From Baylisascaris procyonis (lineage: Eukaryota; Nematoda; Chromadorea; Rhabditida; Ascarididae): a stretch of DNA of 64,000 nt. Positions 13,719 to 45,923 of the stretch are shown one piece after another. The translations under genes and the position numbers were made by a program. Within the stretch, counting starts at the first letter, position 1. Every line of letters begins with the position of its first letter. The stretch lies in the NCBI GenBank assembly GCA_037389465.1, contig JAZARR010000200.1, forward strand, positions 3,541,501 through 3,605,500, in the 5' to 3' direction. The notes below the pieces were generated by a model. The model searched no databases. It saw only the letters and a list, made by a program, of their open reading frames with translations, and was not told the DNA's origin.

Positions 13719-14990
13719 TTTGGGATATCTATCGTTTCTGAGCAGACAGCAAATGTATTATCGGTGAAAGTCTCTAATCGAAGCATCGAATATGCGTTAG
13801 AGTGTCGATATTGCGCAAGCATATCATAGATGAGTTGATACCCAACAAATATACGTTGGATCAAACAGTGGGTGGGCATCGATTTAAGTCACAAACATAA
13901 ACATAAACGCAAACACCTGCATAGTCGAATGTATGCAAAATGAAATAAAAGAATTCGTTAATGTTACAACTGCGTATGCCTCTTTATGAAAAATCTCGTT
14001 CATTGAAGTGCTTTATAATAATGTTTAATTTTAGTTGATGAAAATTCAGATTATCCAGAAATACTTTCTACTGAAAATTATATTCCAAACAACCGAAAGA
14101 TGAGCGGTCAAAAATCAATCATAATTGCAGATTTTTAATGTTTTCAGGCAGACGCGCTCGCACAGTTCATTATCGACTAAAATTGATTTTATATGAAAAT
14201 TTACTTTAGTAGATAGGAAAGAAATAAAAAAATAAATGAATTCTAAGAGTAAAAGAGAATAAGTTGAGTAAAAAATCAAATCCGAACCAATCAAAAATAA
14301 TTCCGTAAAATAAATGAAACAGAATTACCACTTAATTAGTGAAGTAAATGGATCTTAAAATTAGGAAAGAAATATTCCTTTTCAATGAAACTTAAAAAAA
14401 TTTAAAACTTTCCAGAAAATATCATAGAAGAAAAGAATGCAGCAATTTGAAAAAAAATGTGTTGTGCAAGTAACGTAACGCATTTGGCATTGATGATCTA
14501 TCTGTTGTGTTGTTGCAGCCAATCTTTGGTGTATCCATACACAAACTTTTCCCGTTTCACAATATATCTTTTTTTAATAAACTGTTATGGCTCTCCTTTA
14601 AAAAACTTTCGTTGATATATTAATGTCTCAGTGAATGTAAATATTCAACTTAAAGTTCTTGGCAATAAATAAAGAAATATTCGAGAGGAAACCTTCTTTG
14701 TTGTTAACTCATCTAATCAACGAATTTCACAAGGCACAACTTGCACATAATTTTTTTCTTCTTCAAATGTAGGAACTTCACTGCGAAGTTTGATGGACTA
14801 ATGCTAAATATGATTAATCAGTTGTGCATATTATATCTATCAAACGTTGTAACTCTCTAGCTTCAGTAATTAATTGGTTGAAACTACCGCATAGACAAGC
14901 ATATATTTATACATGTGCACAGATGTGACGCCGTCATAGTGGACTTTTGCTAAGGAAATTTGCAAGAACAATTTCCCACCTTCGGATGTT

Positions 14991-15183
<193 letters not shown>

Positions 15184-17500
15184 CACAAAAAACTTCATAT
15201 CTAGGTATTCAATGAAAATTACAAATTTTGATGATTTGAGAACAATGTGCCACTCTTTCAGAACACGGCTATCTCAGTCTGTGGCAAGAGCATTTTCGAT
15301 TTATGCATCAAATATCAGGATGTTGATAAGACGAATAAAAGAATATCAATAAATTTGAAACACTCATTATCAAAAATTATGTTAAAAAATGAGTGATAAA
15401 AAAATTTGATAGAATCTTTTCTTATCGTTAAATCTATAGAAACACTTTTGCATAAATTATTTTCTTAGAGGCTCATCTAAGCAGTCTTTAGCCAAATATG
15501 GAGACATTCTAATTGAGTGAGAACAACCGACCGTCATTAGATGATAATCGCATAGTGTGTAAGCAATAAATGTCACCAAAAATTCAACAACTCTAAATTA
15601 CCGCATTAAATGAATATTAAAAGATTTATGGGTTAGAACGTATTGCAGTATCAATTGAACATTCTAGAAATAATAAATAAAAAAATTATTCACATATAAC
15701 TTGATTCATATTTTTATATATAAAGAAATTCTTGAAAGAATGGAATTTTGGCTCAAAATTTTGATGCATTGTCACAGTCAGTAGTTACTTAGATTACTTA
15801 GAAGCAACTACTACTTATAAGTAACTTAGAAGTTAGTAGTAATGGTACTTATTACCTTTGATTATGAATTTCAACAAAAGTGTAATTAAATAACCCACTC
15901 TATTTATGCAGATTTCATTCAAGCAATAATATTTTATTTATCGTTGATTATATTGCTAATCGTCTATTTAAAAAACTCGAAAATATTTTTGCATAAATTT
16001 TTTCATGGTTGCATTTAACTATAGTCGCATTACGCTAAACAATGAGACACCTCTCAGATGGAGTATGCCTCAGATGCGCAAAACTTTAACAAAGGAAGAC
16101 GAATAAAATATAAGCATTTAATGAATTCTTCATTAGATGCTTTGTAATCTCACCCAACAACGGAGTAAATAAACATTACAAACTGAATAGATAGGCTCTA
16201 ATGGTTTAGAATGCCGGATATACAAAGTGATTTCAGAGATGTCTGCTCGCCATATGAAACATCACTTCGGATGCATAATAAACAAATCGCAGATCTGGCT
16301 CTACTAGAGTGCTTTGAACCTTTCATTCGACGCTGTTCATAAATTCAGCTGGCCAGATTTTACGAAGATCTTGCCATAAACTACTTAGCCGAAATAGTAC
16401 AGCAAGAGTATAACGCTTCAATAGACGATCAATTTTACGCTTTACAATATTTTATGTGAATCTAAAATCTAATTTTATTCAATAAATGCATAAATGAAAT
16501 AAGAATATAGTTGACGTTCTTTGTAACCTTTAAGAGTTTTCTTAAGAAACATGTTGGAAAACTACAATTGAAAATCTAATGATGGAAGCAATAGATGTAA
16601 AAAAAAAAATTATGGAATTGTTCAACCTTATTTTCTCATAAAATTCAAAAAATTCTACTGAAATTATTCCTTTTCGTTCTAGTGAAATTACTCAAGAAAG
16701 TGGCCTCGCATAGTGATTCAAATTATAATATTTTCAACGTCTCGGTGAATAAAATTCATAACAGCACATCCAAAATGAGAATTGCTCAAAAAGTTTACAC
16801 ATCTCAAAATTGTCCTCCAATATCGACTCGTATCACCTTCTTAAATAATATCCCCGTATTCTTTCATTCGATCCTTCTATAGAAGAAAATAAAACAATGA
16901 TACTCAATTTTTAGATTTATTTAAGTAAAAATCTCTGCAAATAACTCTTCAGTTGCTTTATTTCTTTTCACTCTCTTCTTTTCCTTTATCAAATGTTAAT
17001 CTCTTTTCATCAATCTAAATCTCTTCAATCCCGTCATCTCTTCAATTTCAATAGTCTCTTCAGTTCCACTATTGGATGTAAAAAATACTCTCTCCGCCTT
17101 CTCGGGAATTTAAAATCAGGCCATTTACCATTACTTCGAGAGTTTGTATGAAAGCAATGCAACCCATCTGATCGCCGTGCAAAGCAAATAGGTGCTTTCA
17201 GAATGTCCTCCCACAAGGTATATTTACTTCACCAAGTCATGTCAAAGTAGAGAATAGTTGAATCACCACTTCATTAAATGGCATGGCCATGAATTCCATC
17301 AAATCCAGTTTTATACAACGTTAAACTGTTTCTTCGGCACACTAATACGCCCCATCCGTTCACTTAATACAACGGCAAAATCGCTTTCATAGTTTCATCC
17401 AATCAATTCAGACGATTCCTTCATTCAATTTCAATACTTCCGTCGACTAATCATCGATCGCTGCAATCGATGAATATAGAATATGAAAATGTTTCGTACA

Positions 17501-17580
17501 AATAGTACAGAAAATTGTAAGAATAGTACAGAAAATTAGACAAGTAGTACGGAAAATTAGACAAATAATACAGAAAATTA
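17501..17580. repeat. 21-bp minisatellite, about four copies
   Basis: The unit is roughly AATAGTACAGAAAATTAGACA, with single-base variants between copies; the last copy is partial. Confidence 0.85.
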
Positions 17581-20003
17581 CTCCACTCGCATTCAAGCAT
17601 ACCATAGTAGCCCACTAATTAATAAAAGCAGATTAAAACATTCACATTCCATGCTAACATAAATAACATGTAATACCGCAACGTATCGTAGAAATGACAC
17701 AGCCAGGCACTGAACAAAGAAATTGCGAAAAGTGATGCAACTATCACATACAATAGCACCCCTAACTAATCATTTCTTTGATCTCTCCGCACTTTTAATA
17801 GTGTCATAGTCTACATTTACCGCCATCAATTCTTTTTTTCTCCTTTTCACCTCTCTATATCAACGTCTATGAAAATGTGTATTGTTTCAAAGTGATCTAT
17901 GCGCTACAGTCGGCAACAGATGAAATTGTTACTATCATCACGAAAACACTATTTATTTGCCGAAATTATCTAGCTCATATCTGGTCATCTAAACAATACG
18001 TGCCTTATTACCGCTGATTCCTTCAAATTCCGGAGTGGTACATTAGAATTTTCCTTAATGAATGCAGCCAATTAGATGACTCGATTCAGTCGCTTATGAA
18101 AACAGCAATGAGCGAGTGGCTTGCTACGAGAAAGTTGAAGATGTTTTATGAAAAGCATGCAAAATTATATTAAATGCTTGATGTTGAAACAAGCATAAAG
18201 AAGACCGTCAATATGAGCAACTGAAGCTATAAGATTCACTTGAATCACTCGCACTAGAAGCACGTTATATTATTTCGAATAATGGACCCTTTAAGCGCAC
18301 ACTTGACTGATTCCTCCTTCCATTACCTTCTATCTGAGAGAGCTGTTATTGTATTTCACTGTCATAAACGAACTACTAAGCTGTTAAAAAACCGAGTAAC
18401 TGAACTCATGGAAGAAATAATTGCGCAATCTCTTTTCTTCCACTACCTGCTTCTTCCTAAAAGAATCTTCTCCTAGAGTTTCTATTTCATAATTTAGAGT
18501 AAAAAAATACCATAGCTAAAAAATATTGCTGCAATCATCGGACAAAAAAAAACATTAAAATTGTGCAGATTTGAAGGCGACGATTTGACTTCTATGCCTT
18601 TCACATCTCCAAAACATCTCCGATAAAATATCCAATATATGCAATATATGCAAATTTTATTTGTTATTATATGCGATGAAAGTATCGGCGGCTAATTGGG
18701 GTGAATATCGGAGACGATAAGCAAATCTTTTATCGAAACGATTTCTGAATAGAGGATAAGCCTTATGCACTCCTATTTTAATCTATAATAAATACATGAA
18801 ACAAAGATAATCAACGAACGCAAGGAACGTGAAGTGAAATAATCAGAGATTTCCTGGATCTTCATAGTCGAGCCGATCCATTACGTTAGTGATATCTGAC
18901 ATGAACTAGGTAGTAACTATGAACAGAAGTGAAGAACCAGGAGGTATCTTAACACTAAAGACCGTCGATTGAAAAAAAAAGGCACGAAAATTTCTAAATT
19001 AAATTTGTCAAATGTGAGGTAGATAGGATCATGCAGGTGGTAAATATTAGTCTCATTATCTCATTCAACTGCATTAAGACGGAATCGCATTGCTCTGATA
19101 AGTAGAAATAAGCGTCCAATGATTCAAATAATTCAAAAGAATGAAAGAGTTTCAACATCGTTTATTTAAAAGATTTTCATGCTTTTATATTGTAAGAACG
19201 TTCATTACTCGATAAGAGAAAATAGAAAATAAGTAGAAAAAAAAAGAAGAACGAGGCTTTTTTTATACTACAGCAATAATAACACTTAATGGCAAGAATA
19301 AATGAAAGTAATATCCCTGCAAAAAATATATAAATGATGAAAACTTTTCAAACAATTGAAAAAACAATATGGAGGCACTGAGGAGAATTTCAACAATGAA
19401 ATTAAAAGTGACCTTCACGACAATTAGAAAGGGAATCAGAACAATTGCTACTCTCAAAGTCAGTGTGTAGATTGATCTGCTACAGGGACAGAATTAAACC
19501 GATGCATCGCCTTTGCAACAACTTCAAACACTTATTTGTATTTGTCAGATTCTTTACAGTGATCGCTTTATATGGTACAATAAGAAAGAAGTGAGGAAGT
19601 GGAAGAACTCGCATAGTAAGATTAGGCAAGCCTTTAGACATCGAAACTTGAAAGCGACTGGCATCAGCCAAAAGCGATCATCCAAAGCAACAAATACACT
19701 AAGTCAAGTATATAGGAATACGATTGAGGTCAAGTGAATTGAAGAGGAGGCAAAACAGCAAGCATCACATATTTCACAAAGCGCGGCAATGTCTTAGTTC
19801 GTCATGCATGCATCGCATCATATCATAAGATATGCATCATATCATCGTACCATATTGTACCACATGTTAAAAAATGTTTGAACAAATTTATGCGCAATTG
19901 AATGCAAAATATGCAAATAAGCGAAGGGCACTTCTACGTCGAGCTAAATACAACAATTAAAAGGCCATTGAAATAGTTGATCATCAAACGTTGTCGCATT
20001 ACA

Positions 20004-20009
20004 TTTATA
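20004..20009 (-). terminator. possible poly(A) signal variant of glutaryl-CoA dehydrogenase
   Basis: On the minus strand TATAAA lies about 39 nt after the stop codon. No canonical AATAAA occurs in the first 180 nt downstream. It is only a candidate because this hexamer is common by chance in AT-rich DNA. Confidence 0.25.
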
Positions 20010-20047
20010 ACCACCTTTCGAGTTGAATGCGATCGTAAGATCACTGC

Positions 20048-41582
<21,535 letters not shown>

Positions 41583-41586
41583 TCTA

Positions 41587-41600
41587 CCTGCAAAAAAAAA
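41587..41600 (-). promoter_or_regulatory. acceptor just upstream of the GCDH start codon
   Basis: Minus strand TTTTTTTTGCAG ends five bases before the ATG. Such a strong acceptor right before a start codon fits spliced-leader trans-splicing or a short 5'UTR intron. I saw no spliced-leader gene in the window. Confidence 0.5.
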
Positions 41601-42570
41601 AAATTGCATTAGAGGCACAAACACTAAAATTATGCCGTCGAACGCTAATACGTCCAGTCGTTATTAACGAGGATCGGATTTAAGGAGACCTCAAGGATGG
41701 ATGAATGGATTACCCAATGGCATTTTGAAATATATTAAGAGCAAAACCAACAAGATAAAAGATTATCGCTTTTAATAATAAAAGACGAATTCCACAATTC
41801 TTTGCAAGTTTGTGGGCGCCTTTAAAATCTTCCACAAGTTGGCTAGGAAAACGCAATTCGCTCATCACAGTGGAAAAAAGTTAACGATTAAGATGACCTA
41901 TGACCTGTACTACACCATCCTAGAACTGTCAAATCGAAGTTAATCTGGAGTCCAGCAATAATCGGTAAAACTCTTGAGTGATTAGACCACTTCTATTTAA
42001 ATGGAAGAGGGGGCGGGGTGAGAGGTTCCAGGGGGGTTCTATTCAATTAAGTATGTCATATTGACGAAAAAAAGAAAATTAAGGGGGGGGGAGGGTGGGA
42101 AATTGACGAAATCCCTAAATCCTAAATATAAGTTTAAACAATAACCGACGACCGACTTAGGTTAAATCCAATCCCCCACTTCGATCACGATCGCAATCGA
42201 CATTGGGATCGGATCTAATCCAGATCTATGATGACTCATCGTCAAAGCTTCATAGCATTCTTTTCAAAGATGGATAGTAAAATAAGAAATGACCGGAAGT
42301 TGGATTGGTCATTTAAATATATAAATTGTAGATCTTATAATTTATATAGTTATAAAGTAATCTCAAAGTATCGTTCGTAATTGAATTAGTGAACGAAATA
42401 TTTAATTTCGATAAATGAAATGAAATTAGCATTCAATTAACAAATGATGTAATAATAAGAAACATTTTCACAAAATATATCACTGGTTAAACACATTGCA
42501 AAAACAAAAAGATATGCGCAGTTGTAACGTGCACTGAATTAAGACCAGTCGGCATAGAGAGATATGTGTA

Positions 42571-42733
42571 AGGGAGAGAGAGAAAGAGAGAGGGAGAGAG
42601 AGAAAGAGAGAGGGAGAGAGAGAAAGAGAGAGGGAGAGAGAGAAAGAGAGACAAGGAGAGAGAGAAAGAGAGAGAAAGAGAGAGGGAGAGAGAAAGAGAG
42701 ACAAGGAGAGAGAGAAAGAGAGAGGGAGAGAGA
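42571..42733. repeat. (GA)n array with a higher-order unit of about 20 bp
   Basis: The array is not plain GA: blocks of the type AGGGAGAGAGAGAAAGAGAG repeat several times, with ACAAGG variants. It abuts the left arm of the foldback element. The right arm has only a short GA stretch at the matching place inside the arm, so the long array is specific to the left side. Confidence 0.95.
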
Positions 42734-42758
42734 TCACGCGCATATACACCATCCACTC

Positions 42759-44307
42759 GGTGACGGTAACATTAGCCACAAGCGCAGGCGCAAGAGAGAG
42801 ATAGAGAGAGACCGCGCGCGTCTTCAGCGAGCGACGCGGCACTGGTCACTCTGAAATAAATGGTCGCAATAAATGTGAAAATATATAGTAAGGAAATGAG
42901 ATTCGAACAACGGATTTCGACACATTCGAAAGAGCATTAAAAGCTCTATCGGAATCAAAAATAATCTCGGAGAAAAGCAAGAACTTTTCTATAAGATCGA
43001 TTTTTTATATGACGTGCAACTGATATAATTTGCAGTGTAGCCTTATTCGTTATCTCATACGTTATAGTCATTTATGACGTTGTTCTTAATGAAGAACTCA
43101 ATTCATGACACTGTTGACGATTTAATGAATTGACAGAATCATTCATAAATTACATTTAATTCGTTGTGGCTCTTCATGAATGGATCTTTCATGCGATTGT
43201 TACATGCACCATTATGAATTTTTTAATTCGACAGTTATGGGTTTCCTTCATTTCATTTCTTTCCAATATAGGCACACTGGTAATGAGCATTGTTAGTTCA
43301 CTTGATGATAGAAAATCCAACCGACGCATTCAACATGTGGTTAATTGCATGGCCATACGCTGATTGCATAGAACACTTGTTTTCCAACATAGACCCGTCA
43401 GGATTGAGAAGGGAAAAGCGATTCGAACACTGCATACTCCCAATTGGAAGAATTGAAATTTTCATGACAACGGACCACAAGTGGTTACAAGGCAGGAAAC
43501 CTTCAATGTAAGCAGTGAAACGACTGCTTACATTGAAGAGCACAATTATAGCTGTAAAGCCAGTTTCAGAATGTGGAAGAGATGAGAAGAAGATGGGGTT
43601 ATCAAGAACACTCGTTTCGAACCACTAATCTAGAATGGCTGGGTAACGTCTAAAGAAGCACTTGCCACACGTGCAATTTACCTATGTTGTATGCAATCAA
43701 CATATGACAACGCATTTAACCACATGCTGAATGCGTCGGTTGGCTTTTTTATCATCAAGCGAACTTACAATGGCCATTATCGGTATGTCTATATAGGAAA
43801 GAAATGAAATGAAGGAAACCCATAACTGTCGAATTGAAGAATTCTTAACTGGTGCATGTAACAATCGCATGAAAGATCCATTCATGAAGAGCCACAACGA
43901 ATTAAATGTAATTTATGAATGATTTTGTCAATTCATTAAATCGTCAAGATGTGTCATGAATTGAGTTCTTCATTAAGAACAATGTCATAAATGCACAACT
44001 ATAACGCATGAGATAATGGATAAGGCGACACTGCAATTTATGTCACTTGCACTGCATATAAAAAATCGATCTTATAGAAAAGTTCTTGTTTTGGTCCGAG
44101 ATTATTTTTGATTCTAATAGAGATTTTAATGCTCTTTCGAATGTGTTGAAATCCGTTGTTCGAATCTCATTTCCTTACTATATATTTTCACATTTATTGC
44201 GACGATTTATTTCCGAGTGACCAGTGCCGCGTCGCTCGCTGAAGGCGCACGCGGTCTTTCTCCATCTCTCTCTTGAGCCTGCGCTTGTGGCTAATGTTAC
44301 CCTCACC
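42759..44307. mobile_element. long foldback element with inverted arms of about 620 bp
   Basis: The left arm (about 42759-43375) recurs as its reverse complement at about 43685-44307 with a central spacer of about 310 bp. Long blocks match nearly perfectly, for example GAATGGATCTTTCATGCGAT, ACATTTAATTCGTTGTGGCT and GATCGATTTTTTATATG, and both arms start with GGTGA.GGTAACATTAGCC. Differences are scattered substitutions and small indels, so this is a fairly young inverted pair or foldback transposon. Neither arm nor spacer encodes a transposase I can see. Each arm carries the same short reading frame on its inward strand (GNISHKRR, then QRATRHWSL). Target-site duplications could not be set by eye. 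Confidence 0.75.
43501..43538. repeat. perfect 16-bp hairpin in the foldback spacer
   Basis: CTTCAATGTAAGCAGT (43501-43516), a six-base loop, then its exact reverse complement (43523-43538). The dyad lies within about 15 bp of the centre of the large foldback element. Confidence 0.95.
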
Positions 44308-45248
44308 AATGTTACCCACATCTCCACTCGCCGTAACATTGGCCATTGGCAAGTGACGAACGATCGGTGATGCAATCTCAGTGAAAGTTTTATCATTCTC
44401 TCTAAAGTGTAATAGATAAGGCATCAGCGCTTGACCACACATGAAGATGATTTCTTTGAGTTTTTTCTTTGAATCCACTTAAAAACTTCACTTTAAATAA
44501 TTTTTTATTATTTCTAAAAAGTTTTTATAATTAAAAAAAAATCTGCAAGCTTTCAGTTAGCTATGAAATGTTGAACCATAGGCAACGTACTATATAGTTT
44601 TTAGTTTCCGTTTATATGAGCTGAAAATCTCATCTCCACGTGCATTGTTTCTAGTAATGTACCCACTCCACCTTTAAGTTACGGTTGAGTCGTTTCGATT
44701 TTCTCAGTACTTCTGCTCGTATATATTAAACCTTAAGGTGTTTGATGTCTTTTTGTTCGGATTGTAGTTTTATCTTTTTTTTAAAGTCGATATATTATCT
44801 TATCTGCAGCATTTCCTTTATTTCAACTTATAATATAATCGCCTCACTTTTTATATTTGTATAATCTTTCATGTGTCCAATCATTTTCCTTCTTTTTTAC
44901 TTTACTCTTTATCTCATGCAAGTAAAGACCACCATCACTTCATCAATATCTCACTTTTTATTCCTCTATTACTCTTGTTTTCTTCGAACTTTAAGATGTT
45001 TTACATTATTTGGGATTGGCTTGGTTATTCAAACGTTTAGTTGGATTCCTTCGAAGAAGTAGATTTTTAGGAAGTTGACACTGTTACATGCTGTTAAGAG
45101 TTTTGATTTATTTGCAAGATCATCAACGTGGTACTGACGACTTCGACATCTCTCAGCTATCCCAGGTATGCCTTCCTTCACCTGTCCTTGGTATGCTTTC
45201 CTCTCCCCTGTCCTAGATAGGTCTTCCTATTACAATCATGCACATGTG

Positions 45249-45294
45249 TCAAGCTCCAGTTTGCTCCGGTATGGCCGAGCAAACTGGAGCTTGA
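45249..45294. repeat. perfect 18-bp hairpin with 10-nt loop
   Basis: TCAAGCTCCAGTTTGCTC (45249-45266) pairs exactly with 45277-45294 around the loop CGGTATGGCC. It lies in a GC-richer patch about 630 bp upstream of the photolyase start. A G-T pair could extend it by one. No function is evident; it is shorter than a usual pre-microRNA. Confidence 0.95.
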
Positions 45295-45854
45295 TGCGAG
45301 TCGTCTGAGGTCCTCGAATCGGGAGTTTGGTGAAGAAACTACAAGGTCGCTCGATGTAGGTTATTGAGCTAACTGGAGTGGTGGGGGGGGGAAGGGGGTA
45401 TGAATTTGTTGCCCGCTGAAATGGACCTGCGAGAGGTCCACCGGATTCGGAAGCAAAATTCAACTCGAGCAGAATATGAGTCTTTTTAAGGGGTGGAAGA
45501 ACTAGATGCAGCATATTTTTTGGTAATAACCTCATGAATGTTAAGTAAGGAGAGTGGAAGTTATACTTAAATCTTCGAAAAAAACATCATAATAGTAGAA
45601 CTTGATTTTCATTAAGCGGAGTCCTCCGTTTCACAAATAGTTTGATCTTTCATGACCCGCTTGACTCAGGTACTTCTTACCTGTGCACACCTTATTCTAG
45701 GTTGAATATTTACGAAGAGGATGTTTGGCTTATGGGGGGATTTATATAATTTAAATAAATCACATGAGGATGCAACCATTCTGACATTTAGCCAACGATA
45801 GGCGTCAATTCTAGATTCAATTCTCCTCTCGACTTCCTCATCTATCGTCGGTTG

Positions 45855-45862
45855 TTTTTCAG
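45855..45862 (+). promoter_or_regulatory. acceptor upstream of the photolyase start codon
   Basis: GTTTTTCAG ends 61 bases before the ATG at 45924, and the frame upstream of the ATG is closed by a TAG. This points to a trans-splice site or a 5'UTR intron and supports the chosen start. Confidence 0.5.
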
Positions 45863-45923
45863 GTTATTTAATCGAAATTCATAAAATATCAACTAGAGTT
45901 TGCAAAAAGTGGAAAAGCGAACA

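Larger units (their letters stand above)
41601..45854. other. shared upstream region of two divergent genes
   Basis: GCDH reads leftwards and the photolyase rightwards from this 4.3 kb gap. It holds the (GA)n array, the 1.55 kb foldback element and the 18-bp hairpin listed separately. The rest is AT-rich with short G runs near 42.08 and 45.38 kb. Open frames here are short or run through repeats. Confidence 0.6.

Noticed and set aside
16682..17216. Short frames at 16.7 (plus) and 17.0-17.2 kb (minus)
   Set aside because: No family resemblance and only weak splice signals; could not be supported as exons.
42480..42854. Arg/Glu-rich and Leu/Ser-rich frames over the GA array
   Set aside because: Low-complexity translation of the repeat; only the short arm-encoded end is of any interest.
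42890..42930. GATTCGAAC motif in the foldback arms resembling the T-arm or box B of a tRNA or SINE
   Set aside because: No matching box A, acceptor stem or anticodon arm at the right distance; taken as chance.
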